From Mugil cephalus (Eukaryota; Chordata; Actinopteri; Mugiliformes; Mugilidae): DNA of 64,000 nt. A program made the translations under genes and the position numbers. Positions 24,201-35,471 of the stretch are shown here, one piece after another. Every line of letters starts with the position of its first letter. The first letter of the stretch is position 1. The notes under the pieces are model-generated. The model saw only the letters and a program-made list of their open reading frames with translations. It was not told where the DNA came from and did not search any database. The DNA lies in assembly GCF_022458985.1 (NCBI RefSeq), contig NC_061771.1, positions 26,776,001-26,840,000 of the forward strand. Direction: 5' to 3'.

Positions 24201-27200
24201 AGCCACATTCATAAACACCCACATTAGGCTTATTAGATACACCCAAGAATAAAAAAATAAATAACGTTGTCATTTGCTCCAGGCATTTCCACAGTGTTTT
24301 CAATCCAAAATCCAGTCAGGTCTTTCAGCTCTCGATGACGCTCTGAGTTGTAGCTTTTGTCATGTTTTGGATCTCCCTCACATGTAAACTAATCCCACTG
24401 CACAGCCTTAATGGATTGGTCCTGAGAGGCTGCAGCGAGATTTTCCAACGATGCACGATGCAGGAACTGGCGTATTTAAAAGATCGATCCAAGGATTTAA
24501 TGATCAATCAATATCGGATCTTTCAAATAAAGATAATTTTGACTTGGAAAATCTATATTTTTTTTTAAAGCCAGCCCTAGTATCTAATGAACTGTGAGTG
24601 TATACTGTAATGCAACTTCAATGCCAAAAGAAACGACACTTCCAGCCAAATCCATGACTGCAAGTAATTAAACCAATGCTCAACAGCGGTGGTTAACTGG
24701 GTTTAGTTGCATCTGACACCTTGCCATAAAGTTCTGTTTAAAATAAATCTCTCCATTGTATATGAATGGTCCTGTAGTGTCGGCTCAGCTCACAATGCAG
24801 CTCTGATTATAACCGTCTGGCTTTTTAGATGTCGTACAGTCGACTGCACCAGCTCAGGGCTGATAAGTGAAAACGAAAACGACTCCACTACAAGACTTCG
24901 TTTCATGTCGATTGCAAAATTACAAGACACTCGCAGCGGTGCACGTTGTGAGCACAAGAATCAGAATCAGCTTCAAACAGGCTTGAAGTAGGTTATTCAC
25001 ACTTTAACAGTAGAAACCACAAACAGAACTTTCTATTCTTCTGTGAGATGCTGCAAATTCAGCAAATGCGACGCTATATTCACTGGGTTGTTTTATGACT
25101 GTACAAGTAGTACATGTAAGTTATTTATTCAAGCTGCACACAGACTATGTTTTACATTTTAAAATGATATAATATAACCATTAAACCAGACTTCAGAAAC
25201 TGTACCTTCACAACTAGGTTTTTGGGTTTTGGTCCCCGTTTCTTTGGCCCGTGTAATTCTCGTTCTCGTTCCCTATAAAAAAATAAAAATAAAAATGACA
25301 GTTAGAAAAGTTCACATCAAAAAAAGCAAAGACAGACTAAAAAATAAAATAAATTAAAAGCGGCAAAACAATGAGAGCATATATGACGAATCAAAAGAGA
25401 TGACAGAGATGAAATATGTGGGCGTCTGAAAGCACACAAAGTTTCTGAAGCCATATTTGGACGGAGACAGATTATCTTCACGTGTCCATTTTAGTCTCCG
25501 TCTGATGTGTCTTTTCTTTTCTTCTTTTTTTTTTTTTTCCTGTAAACAAGTCTGAAGAGCAGAGGCCTTTCAAGAGGAGAGAAATAAGTCCGGCTGAAGT
25601 GGACTTTTCTCATCAGAGGAGGAATGTAAAGAGATAAGATTAGGAGCAAACACGAGCACTTTGAGTAAGACAAAGTTTAGACAATGAAATGGCTTCAAAT
25701 GTTTGAAGACTGGAGCCAAAAGAGAACAAAAAAAAAAAAAAAAAAAAAAAACACAGCAGACGACGATCAATTCAAGGCTCCCGTTAAACCAGCGCTACTC
25801 ACTTTTGCTCAAAGCCCAGGATCAATCTGTCATCCAGAATATTCTCCTCCGGCTCCCAAGTGCTGTGCCTAAACAACGAAAAGACACAAATCAACACTGC
25901 ACATGAGCTTTAACCAACTTTTTCCAGTCGAATGCAATTTAAAAAAAAACAAAAAAATTGACACTTCCATTAAGAGTGTGTCCACTTACTTCATTGCCCA
26001 TCCTTTCCATTTTACCAGGTATTCAAGTCTTCCCTGCAAGAAAAAAAAGAAAAAAAGAAAAACAGATGGCGGATCACTAAAAACAACTCATATACGAGAA
26101 CAGAGCTCTAAAAAAAAAAAACAAACGCAAACTTAAATCTGGAACAGATTTGCAGCTTTCCACTGTTTACTCTTTAGTCTTGTATCTACATTTGGGAGTT
26201 GCTAGGATTTTCAGGCCCTTTACACAAAAACACTGGAGAGAAATCATACGAGGCTCTCATGCGAAGAAATTCTTTATCACTTGAGTAAATATTGTGATTA
26301 AAGTTGATTATATTTCAGGAAAGAAATACTACAAGCTGCAGCTAGGGGATTTCTGTAAATTAGCATGGGAACATTTAATGTGGATGTCATCCTGGCTATA
26401 GCTGTGTAAACACATTCGCTCTCCTGTCAGCTCATTAGATACGCCAGTGAAAACTAATCCATCCCAATGTTAACAACCCTGCACTAAATCATGGCGTCAT
26501 GAAGGTTAGGTGTTGAGCATTTGTTTTAAAAAAAAAAAACAAAACAAAGGGAGCTGTCGATTCAACCGTGTTTTCATTTCAGAGTCTGTGGTTTGTAGCA
26601 TTACTGATTAGAAACATGTTTCTGTTATTTTGACAACTCTCGTTTGAGTCAGTGGGCCAGGCCTGATAACAAAAACACTTTTAATTCAATCCAGTTTGAC
26701 GGCACCACAACCTACATCCCTCCTAGAAAAAAATGATCGTGCAGTTGAGTCGCCGGCGTCCTTTACACAGTTTACTGAACATACAAAAACAATCATAAAG
26801 ATAAGACTTAGTGCAGGACTGTTATAGCAGAAAGCATCTGTTATCACAGGTGTGCTTAATATTTTGGCAAGGGGGTGTATATTCTGTTATTTCTAGTGAG
26901 GGAAGAGTCTTGATTTCTACTTCTCTTAATCCAGTGGGCTCGTATGTGTGTAGATAGTTGCACTGTTACAATCAGTGATATATTATACTCAAGAGATTTT
27001 TTTTTTGTTTTTTAAATTGACCTCATCTATGGGCGTTTCATGGTGTTGAAAAGGATCTTTTTTTTTTTTTTTTTTAAATGCTATTTTCTGGTATGCTCAC
27101 CCTCCACTGGCTGTAAAATGCAGACCGTGGCCGTGTAGCTTTAGCTACCATTAGCTGTTACATATATACACACACACACACACACAAGGAAGGCCCCCTC

Positions 27201-27513
27201 CATTTCACAGTTTCACGGTTTCACAGCCCGTGTCCCCTTCTCAGCTGAGCTGCAGCGAACCCCCCCCTCTTCTTTGTGTCGCTGCTTTTATTGCCCCCTT
27301 GCCAAGGTCTGAAATATACGAGCCGAGAACTGGGAGCCTCGCTGCTACTTAGCATGTGGCTAGCTCCAACTAATGTGAAGTAAAGTCTGCCAGCGAGGCC
27401 TCCGTAGCAACGTAAAGGCGAAAGAAGACAACCCGAAGCCCGAGTCCTATTGGGCGGGAGCGGAGAGAGCAGAAGAAGAGGGGTCGCGGTCAACATCTGC
27501 AGACAGGCAGCGC

Positions 27514-27559
<46 letters not shown>

Positions 27560-27662
27560 CACAACACGCGGCACAGTGGCGGCCGTGGCTCACCTTACGG
27601 ACGCGGCGTTTCAGAATGGCTTCCGCGGCGAAAATGCGATCTCCCGCCGCCGAGAGCTCCAT
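21297..27662 (-). CDS. cbx6: Chromobox protein homolog 6, 5 exons
   Basis: Exons in transcript order are 27662-27594, 26033-25990, 25868-25803, 25272-25206 and 22571-21297 (stop). All are GT-AG and in phase, giving 506 residues. The chromodomain covers residues 10-60 (start [16 protein letters not shown]; centre YLVKWKGW; then [11 protein letters not shown]). The three aromatic-cage residues are kept: Phe11, Trp32 and Trp35. An AT-hook-like KKRGPKPK follows at about 70-77. Exon 5 carries the CBX6-type blocks [15 protein letters not shown] and [16 protein letters not shown], and near the C-terminus the Cbox [18 protein letters not shown], which binds RING1. CBX6 is a PRC1 subunit that reads H3K27me3 in the nucleus and represses transcription (family knowledge). 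These blocks exclude CBX2, 4, 7 and 8. A Pro/Ser-rich tail of about 30 residues follows the Cbox. Which teleost duplicate (a or b) this is cannot be told here. Confidence 0.94.
22915..23392. mobile_element. AT-rich MITE-like element in cbx6 intron 4
   Basis: The left end has CAGTGAAAAAACAGAGAATT. The right end, in reverse complement, has CTGTGAAAAAAAAAGTAATA followed by ACAGAATTAC, so the ends form gapped inverted repeats. The interior is rich in ACAGTAATT/ACAGAAA wording. There is no coding capacity. Confidence 0.5.
23707..24066. mobile_element. MITE-like element with TTTAAGACC repeats
   Basis: The left end GTTTCTGCAGATTTGAAAAA is echoed in reverse complement at the right end by GGTTTCTGTGGAGTC. 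Internal TTTAAGACTTTTTAAGACC blocks recur. The pattern matches a non-autonomous element common in fish. It lies in cbx6 intron 4. Confidence 0.55.
26428..26880. mobile_element. MITE-like element, family C
   Basis: The left end is CATTAGATACGCCAGTG. The right end reads CACAGGTGTGCTTAATA, an imperfect inverted copy. Internal ATGAAGGTTAGGTGTTGAGC and GTGCAGGACTGTTATA are diagnostic. A right-end fragment with CGCAGGACTGTTATTATA and GCGTACCTAATGAA lies at 30990-31055. It sits in cbx6 intron 1. Confidence 0.65.
27513..27556. repeat. CA microsatellite in cbx6 intron 1
   Basis: About 20 CA units, 40 bases from the exon 1 donor at 27594. The start-side flank is GC-rich and CpG-rich (27560-27910), consistent with a CpG-island promoter of cbx6. 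Confidence 0.9.
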
Positions 27663-27930
27663 GTTTCATGCCCCGGGCTGCGGTGCTTGTCCCCCCGGTT
27701 AGGTTCGTCTCTCTCTCTCTCTCTCTCTCTCTCCACGGACGACAAGCTCCGCTCCGCTCCGCTGTGTCTGCTCGCGTCGACCACGGCCACAGCGCGGGGT
27801 CGAGAGGCAGCGCGCACACGTTAGGGCTTTGGGTCAGTACCCCCTCCCCCCTCCCCCCCCTCCTCCCTTGGTCGCCCGGGCAACGCAGGAGACACTGACG
27901 AGGATGCAAAGAAGCGCGCTCGCTGCTCGG
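27663..27930 (-). promoter_or_regulatory. cbx6: cbx6 5' UTR and CpG-rich promoter region
   Basis: Directly upstream of the cbx6 ATG, GC-rich sequence with many CpGs contains a CT run (27708-27734) and a C-rich tract (27840-27866). Start-site position is not determinable. The region is cut off at about 27.93 kb by DIRS-type sequence, so the proximal promoter must be short or overlap the element. Confidence 0.5.
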
Positions 27931-28297
27931 AGTTCTCGTTCTACATTCGTTTCTGTATCTCACTATGGGACACTCCCCCAGAAGCTGTATATATTAAGCC
28001 AGTCTAGACTGGCCGACAGAAATGACGTCTGCTCCTGGTAGGAGGGACTTCCTGCTGCCTTAAAAGCCTGACGCAACGGCACTTGCCTCAGTGTAAAAAC
28101 CAATTCTCGCTCCCAGAAGCATCCTCGCAGGCAGTTTGTGTAGCTAGCTTTAACAAAAAAAAAAAATAAAAATAAAAAGTTCACAGAGCGAGCTAACCAC
28201 TCGCCGAACGCTACCTGGCTGTCACCAAACATTAGCTGCGACGGTTAGCCACTATACTAACCGTTCTTCGCTTCTCGTGTAACTCGACGGAGCTATA

Positions 28298-29494
28298 TTG
28301 ACGGAGCTATGGCGCCTGAATCTTCCCTCACCAAGGGGAAAAGACAAGTTACCACCGAAGCCGTGCAAGTGCGGTGACAACATAGCGGGGGCAGACACCC
28401 ATTCTGTTTGTGCTGCGTGCCTCGGGCTGCAACATGCCCAGGAAGCGCTAGCCTTACCGGTCTCTTGTGAGCACTGTGCGCGCCTCTCCGTCAAGACCCG
28501 CCAACACAGGCTAGCACGCCAGGCTAGCCTGTCGGCGGCAGATCCAATGGTAGGGGTAACCATCTCCCCGCCAGAGGAGCTGGATCAGGACGCCCAGGGA
28601 ATGACCTCTTCCAGCGGTGCCAAAACTTGGGGCGAACAGCTGGGCGCTGTCGCCCCGTTGATCGACCCCGATGAGCACGACACCGGCCTCGTGACGGAGC
28701 ACAGCTACATCGCGGGTGACAGCTCGGACTCGAACCAAGGCTAATGGACTCCCCCATTAGCCTCGGTTCGGAGGATGATGAAGGGGACAGCGAGCCTTTC
28801 ATCACAGAGACCACCACGTCTCGCTATGAGGGTAAACGGCTGCCCAGAGCGAAATCCTCTACTAGACGGCTGCTGCCGGTTTTTCCAGAGTGCCTCGAGG
28901 AAGCGACCCAAACATGGAGCAATCCAGTGTCCGCTAAGAACCCTGTCCAGGGAGGGTCAGCCTTGGATTGGATCGGCACGGAGGAAAATGGCTTCTCCCA
29001 CCTTCCCCCGGTCGAACCTTTGTTGGCCTCCCACCTCCATCCCTCGATGAGGTCCACCATGACGGCTGCAGGCCTTTCCCTGCCCTCTAAAGCCGAGTGC
29101 TTTCAGCCCTCTCTGAGCGAGAAAATTTTTTACGTCAGTAGCCATGTCAGTGAGGGCCCTGAATGCGTCGTCGCTGCTGCTGGCCTACCAAGCGGAGCTA
29201 CAGGAGGACATGGCTACCTCACCCATCCCAGCCCAGTGGGAAGAAGTGTGTGTCGTGACTGATTTCTGCCTACGTCTGCACAGGTGCGCCATCCAAGCCT
29301 CCGGCAGCGCCATGGCCCTTATGGTAGCCCAGGAGAGAGCTAGGTGGCTAAACCTCACTAGCTTATCTCAGAAAAAGAAGACCCAACTCCTCGACGTGCC
29401 TGTGGACCCCAAAGGTCTGTTTGGCAGAGACCTTGCGAGGAGACGGACGGCCGGCCGAGGCCACGACAAGCCGGTGGAGTTCAAGGGTGCGTGA
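28298..29494 (+). pseudogene. DIRS gag-like ORF, frame-broken
   Basis: Reading switches frame at 28742-28744, where a TAA overlaps a new ATG (TAATG), and again around 29144-29262. The amino-acid texture stays continuous: acidic, Ser-rich, then a helical C-terminal part with LLLAYQAELQEDMATSP. The middle switch could in principle be a programmed event, but two shifts in an element lacking its polymerase argue for decay. Confidence 0.7.
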
Positions 29495-29518
29495 GGAAAG
29501 AAACCTTTTGCTCCCACT

Positions 29519-30630
29519 GTGAGGCACGGGGACCAAGCCACCCCGACAGCCACCGCGGGAGCCAAGAAGAAGCGAAGTTGTTCCAACTCAAACCATCACA
29601 TTCATACGACTGTTTCTAGATGCAGTCGAGTTCAAAGCACGTTCAAAGCGTTTCAGGCTTGTCTGGAACTTTTTCACAGGGGGGCGCTGCTAAAATTCAG
29701 AACGTGCCTCCGACTGCTGGGACTGATGGCATCAGCTCTAGCAGTTATTTCAGTGGGTCGTTTGAACATGAGGCCGTTGGGTGGCGTCACTGGGCTTGGA
29801 TCCTATGCGCCACGGCCATCGCCGGGTTTTGGTCTCAACGACAGGCGTTGTAGTGCTGCACCCTTGGAGACGTACGGCCTTTCTCACTTCGGGCGTTACC
29901 ATGGGAACGGTCCAGGCGAGAAAAGTTACTTTCCATCCGCGTCCAGAGCGCATGGCCTTATGGGCCTGGCCCGTGAGAGGATAAACCTGTCTATCGCAGG
30001 TCTCTCGCAGAGTGTTATTGCAACCATCCAGAGCGCCAGGGCTTCCTCCACACGTTTTGCATATGATGACAAGTGGCGAGCGTTCAAGCAATGGTGCGTA
30101 AAAGTGGGAATTGAGGCGTTCCAAAGTCCCGTCTCCATTATTCTTACTTTCTTGATCTACTGGATAAGGGACTATCATTCTTCACTGTCAAAGTGTACTT
30201 GGTTGCTATAATGGCGTGCCACATAGGCATTGGGGACAAACCAGTTGGTCAGCATCCTCTCGTTTGTCAATTCATGAAAGGAGCGCGACGCCTCCGGCCG
30301 GTATCAACAGACCTGACGGTCACTTGGGACCTGTCCATGGTACTTGATTTTCTCTCTCATCCACCGTTTGAGCCGTTGATGCTAGTGGAGTTGAAAGTGC
30401 TATCATTTAAAATGGTGGCACTGGCGTCTGCCAAACACGTTAGTGATATCCATGCACTGTCGGTTAATCCGTCATGTATGCAATTTCTGATGGGGGATTC
30501 CAAGGTTTTACTAAAACCTAATCCTGCCTTTGTGCCCAAAGTTTTCAACCTGTCACAGTCCACAAGTGGAACTTTAACCTATACAGTGAATGCTCAGTGC
30601 TATTTATACAACTACACCGGATGGCTGTGA
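29519..30630 (+). pseudogene. DIRS RNase H end plus tyrosine recombinase, broken
   Basis: The first frame (to 30211) ends with the recombinase N-terminal core-binding part. The second frame (from 30193) continues the catalytic part, so a frameshift lies near 30193-30211. The C-terminal catalytic portion after about 30560 does not look family-like, which suggests 3' truncation. I infer no recombinase activity. Confidence 0.75.
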
Positions 30631-30634
30631 GTGC

Positions 30635-33600
30635 AAAAGCTGCCTATTCAATGCTATTGATAGATACGACTGTAGAAAACATTCAACAGGAGTGAACACC
30701 ATTACTTATATATACAGATTGAGCATTATTATTGCTAGAATGGGATGACAGTGCTGAGGAGTTCAAATTGCCACATATGCACGTAGTGTGAAATATAAAT
30801 ATATATATAAGAACTGTACAAATAGTTGTGCAAGTGTCCATCTCTGCTGAAAGTGGCTTGTGCAGTGTTTGGGAGTTTAATTGTGTGGGAGTGCGTTGTG
30901 CATGTGTGCGGTGGTGTTGGGGAAGTTAGTGAGTTGGAGCAGTGAGAGTAGAGAAAAGCTTCTCAATACTATAACTTCCATTAAGCTAAAATGTAGCGCA
31001 GGACTGTTATTATATCAGAATGCATTAGTGTTCGCTGGCGTACCTAATGAACTGTAGAGTGACTGTATTTACACACAACAATACAAAGGCTTGGAGAGGA
31101 GACGACATGAAGTGCAGTGAAAGAAAAAACAATGAGAGACAACAAGAATGAAAGGGGAACAGACGAGATAGACTCCACTGGTGATACACTGAAATAAGAA
31201 ATGAAGTAATGGAGTCCTGTTTGAGGCACATGTATGTAATAATGTGCTCTGGTGACTTGATTGAAGTGCGTATTGATGTGTTGATTTCATTTGACCAGAA
31301 CACTGTTCCTCCCCTGTCATTTAATTTAATCATGACTGCTCTTTAACCCCAAACACATATCTGCTAGTTTCACCATGATAAGAAAGAGCCAGATCGTTTT
31401 CCTGACCTCAAACCTGCAAGTTGTTTGTGTGGTTGAACATAGCCAACGTCAAAATCAATGCACAATAATTCGTGAACTGATACTATTATGGTCATGTTTA
31501 GAGGGAAACAGGCAACCACATGTTTTATCTTTCATGTTGGAGGTCTTCCTTATTTTATTTCATTTTTTTTTTCACTTTATCTATATATTTAATTCAATTA
31601 CTGCTATATATAATTGCTTGGCCAATTAAGCCTGTAAAAGCAGAAGCTCCACATCATTAAATCACTTGTGAATGCAGTCTTAAAAATTGTGGAGAGGAAC
31701 TCAACAGTTCCCATTAAACTGTTTTTATAAGACATCTTTCCTTTTTTCCGCAAATTACGTATTAGATCCTACGTGTTTCCTTCAGCTTCATATATGTATC
31801 AATGACAGAAGTTTGTTTATCTTGTTTCTCCCGCTCTTCTTTTCTCACTATCTTATCTGGAGGTTGCAGGCCGGTTTTTGTAAAGCGTCGATTTGTATTG
31901 TTATTGGTGCTATATCAATAAAACTGAATTGAACTGCATTGAGAAGCATGAAAGACATGGCAGCCCTGATCTTCAGGTTCACACTCTGGGACGATTATTG
32001 ATGTACATGCTTCAGTGAATGTTTAAAAGCAGAGAGAGCAATGATTCATTTTAGGTAAGTAGTGAATGATGCCACTAATTGTGAAAATAAAAATAGCCAA
32101 ACAGTGAAACATTTATATTTATTTTGATTTGAAATGGAATCACTGTTACGATAAAAATATGTCTTTCAGTTAAGGTAACAGATGCAGGCTGCATTTGCTG
32201 CCCTTGGACTCTTCTTGGGGAGATTTGTACTAGACGTTCTCGTAACATGTCTACTCCTGCTAGCTTTAAGAAGCAATGATTGGATATTTTACATCAGTGG
32301 ATTTATGTGAGAGCGTTTTCCCTCAGGCCTTGTACACAAATGCCACTCATGAATCGTGATGAACCGGCAGCTTTTTAATTTGATGTGTTAGGAAACAACA
32401 GAAAAGTAGACAGTCGGAAAAGTAATGGAAAATAAAACAGTAACAGTTTAAGCCCGATTTCTTAATAGTTTAAAACCCCAAAGCTTATGCCAGTGATCTG
32501 TTAATATTTAGGATAATTTTCATGGACTAGTCCTGATTTCTGACAACTTTATCATGAACTAGTTGTGGTTTCTCTTTTTTTGTTCATCTTGAGTAAACTT
32601 CCAGTAAAAACACGCAGGTTTTAATTTCACTTCGCAGAGAACTGCTGCTATTTCCTTCTGTTCCTCTCAAGTTGTTGAACTGACCTAAAATTGACCTGTC
32701 CAAACATCTTGTGTCTTCACTGATGGGACTTTCCACTGTGACGAAAACGTGTCTACCCCTCCACTGGCTGAACACAGACTGTTACACCATTTAGTAACAT
32801 TAGGTAGCTACTGCTTATTATTCATTTAATGCTCACTTCATCTGTGTTTCGTATCGTCTAATTTATCATTCTGCCATTATTTCCTTTATTGTAAATTATG
32901 TTATATTTCCTGTTTATAGTCTCCTTACATTTAACGCACAAATCCACCTGTATAATATGTTCATAGTACCTCAGTCAGTCACTGTGTAAACTTTGCTCAC
33001 TCATCTATATATATTGTCTCACCTGTACATACGCTTCCAACTGTAAACTCCAGACCTACTTTTTCAGTTTAGCAGGTGGGATTGTTGTGTATTATGCTAA
33101 ATTTTGTATGAAACGTGCTATACATACACAATAAAGTCTGATTGATTGCTAAATATTGTTAAATATTGTCCATATGCTATAAAAACAATCTGTACCTCAT
33201 ATACCACCCTGTTTATGCTACATGCACTTACTTCTTATTGCACTTCTCCGGGGTGACTGGAGGGTTTGCTGGAAGAAAGTATAGGGTTTCCCTCCGCAAA
33301 CATTCACTTACTCCCTTATCAATTAAGCTCGTTAATGAGCAGCTAGGGACGGAGGAACAGAAACAGAAAGGGCGAAGGAGGCCGAGGTGTTTATGGGACG
33401 AATGTGGTATCTGTGAATTTTTGAATTTTGTTTCTGTAACTTGCTTTAATTGGCATTGACCTTGGTTAGATGGTATACTGCATTTTGTTGCTCTGTACAT
33501 ACACATGTAAACTGACAATAAATTTGAATCTAATCCATAATTTGTCGACAGCGGGTCCCACCGCGGAGGTACTGCAGGGAGGTCACAATATCTTTGGTTG

Positions 33601-34370
33601 ATTAGACAGTTTCATGCATATATGTATATTTTCCCCCACAAATTTAAATTTCTCGAAACACACGTTAACATAAATCCAGTATATTTTAATAAAGGAGGCA
33701 GAAGACGTTATATTTCGGTGAGTGCTTCACTCATTCAGTGAGATGGGAGGTGTCCCTACAGTCACCAATTCACACAGTGTGCCACACATAAACATTAATA
33801 CGTATTGATGTCTATGGTGCCACCATACAGTCAATGTGTGCCACCTGTCAATCTAAGCTTCCTGTACACAGTAGGCCACATCCTATCGCTGCTCAGCCAA
33901 TCAGAGGTCACATATCACACATTGACTCTGTCAGGTATGTTTATGTTTACGGCAACTGCACGGCCACCCTACTGTTGCAAAAAAAAAAAAAAAAAAGAAA
34001 GAAAAAAGAATATTTGAACCTGTGTATTGAATAGCTTAATATTAATGCAAAACAAGGATTATAATGCATATTTATAAATAGCACTAGGCCGAGTTTAATA
34101 TAGAACACATATAATAAGTAGGGGGTCTCTACTTAATATCTCATCAGTTTGTTGGTCCTTGGCCTAGAAAAAAAAAACCCTGAGGAACCTGGAACCCTAT
34201 GTCCCACAAAGGTCCCTCGTTGACAGACAAGCCCCCACTCTGCATGTGTTCATTTGTATACACAGTCTGAACGAACGATGTTCTACATGTGCCACAGTGT
34301 ACGTTTTTATGCGTGTGATCGTGAGTCGCTATCCGTACTGTAGTCACTCACTTGCAAAGCGCTTTGGCAC
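30635..34370. other. Intergenic region between DIRS remnant and pla2g6
   Basis: No gene is seen. It contains a TA microsatellite near 30800, a family C MITE end at 30990-31055, LINE-like tails at 31875-31945, 33100-33150 and 33480-33535, and repeat family B copy 2 at 33545-33680. An A-run lies at 33979-33996. The cbx6 and pla2g6 genes are transcribed away from each other across this region. Confidence 0.6.
33545..33680. repeat. Interspersed repeat, family B (copy 2)
   Basis: Shares GGAGGTACTGCAGGG, ATCTTTGGTTGAT and CCACAAATTTA, in order, with 16105-16235. Confidence 0.7.
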
Positions 34371-34502
34371 GCCTTAAGCCCCGCCCTCTCCGCCTGGTTC
34401 CCGAGCTCTGATTGGCTCAGCTCCCGTCATTCAAGATTTGCAGCCATGTTGGTCTCCGTGACGCTGTCAGAAGTCAGAAGACAAGAGAGCAGCAGCTAGC
34501 AG
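34370..34502 (+). promoter_or_regulatory. pla2g6: pla2g6 promoter and non-coding first exon
   Basis: A GC box (CCCCGCCC, about 34380) and an inverted CCAAT box (GATTGGCT, about 34411) precede a YY1-like GCCATGTTGG at about 34443. A splice donor follows (AGCTAGCAG|GTAAGA, exon end 34502). This would splice to the acceptor before 35472, six bases upstream of the pla2g6 start codon. The arrangement is that of a TATA-less housekeeping promoter. The exact transcription start is inferred, not seen. Confidence 0.65.
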
Positions 34503-35471
34503 GTAAGAGAGAGAGCGGTCAGCTGCTTTTATTTACCAAGTAATACGATTAGCTGCAGTTGACAGGTAGATAGCTGCGGTATTCGTGTCCAGAATGATTT
34601 GGGATCCTTATATTTTGAAATTAAACACGCCTTAAAAGGGATGTTTCGCTGTGACAGTGCGCCGCTTCCAGCGTTGGCATCGAGTCAAACTCATCGTGGA
34701 TAACTTGAAACTCGTGAACAGCATTGAATGAAGACTCTTGTTCATCGTTTAAAACGAGAAACAGACTTGTTCGTGGTCGGTTTTTGTAGCTAGAAGACGG
34801 TATTAGACTGTGACAGCTAGCTGGAGGGTTGACAGCTGCACTGGCTGGTGACAACAACAACACAGTAGCACTGTTTTTATTTTATTTTAATTTATTTAAC
34901 CTTTATTTAATGAGGTTAGACCCACTGTGATCGGGGGATGTCTTTTACAAGGGAGGCCTGGCCAAGAACACAGAACTAGAGGATAGAAGCAAACAACAAA
35001 TTAAATGACTTACTGATAAAGAACATGCTTAATTAAAACACTTGCATGCAGAAAGCCTGGACTCTATTGTTTTTGTCAGAGCTTTAAATTCAGTCACAGG
35101 TATGAGGTTTCACAGATCCAACCTAAAAACTTTCCTTCCCAATCATGTTCTTATTTCAGGAACAACCATTGAGCGAGAGATTGAGAGATTGTAACCTCCT
35201 TGTTTCTATGTTGTTTTCATTAATTATTTAAACCTTTTATGTTATTATCTGTCATTTGTTCCTCTCATCTGGCCATAAATTAGAGACGGCCAGCACCCAC
35301 GTGGGTTATTGTACACTTGTTCTTAGGTGGTTACACCCCGGCCTGGGGTGTAAATCATTCATTAATGTTGACAAGCTGAATAAGAGCAGAGAGAGACCGG
35401 GAGCTGAACACTCCTCCTGCACGAGTTCACACTCGCCGGACTCCACTTCACTGACCTCTGGTGTCGTTCAG

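Larger units (their letters stand above)
27930..30630 (+). mobile_element. DIRS-type tyrosine-recombinase retrotransposon, internally deleted and broken
   Basis: Three overlapping frames (28298-28744, 28744-29262, 29144-29494) carry a gag-like protein broken by frameshifts. The first contains a Cys-rich cluster (CKCGD, VCAACL, CEHC). From about 29690 a short remnant of the end of an RNase H region (CLRLLGLMASALAV) is followed by the tyrosine recombinase region (SARASSTRFAYDDKWRAFKQ, then VPKVF near 30540) across two frames, 29519-30211 and 30193-30630. The reverse transcriptase and most of RNase H are missing between about 29494 and 29690. There is no matching inverted terminal repeat at the right end. 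Edges are approximate. The copy cannot be autonomous. DIRS elements use a tyrosine recombinase instead of an integrase (family knowledge). Confidence 0.82.

Noticed and set aside
28744..29262. Host gene next to cbx6
   Set aside because: The text continues a DIRS gag-like protein and is frame-broken on both sides.
27930..30630. Endogenous retrovirus
   Set aside because: No LTRs, primer-binding site, protease or envelope; the recombinase is of the tyrosine type, which points to DIRS.
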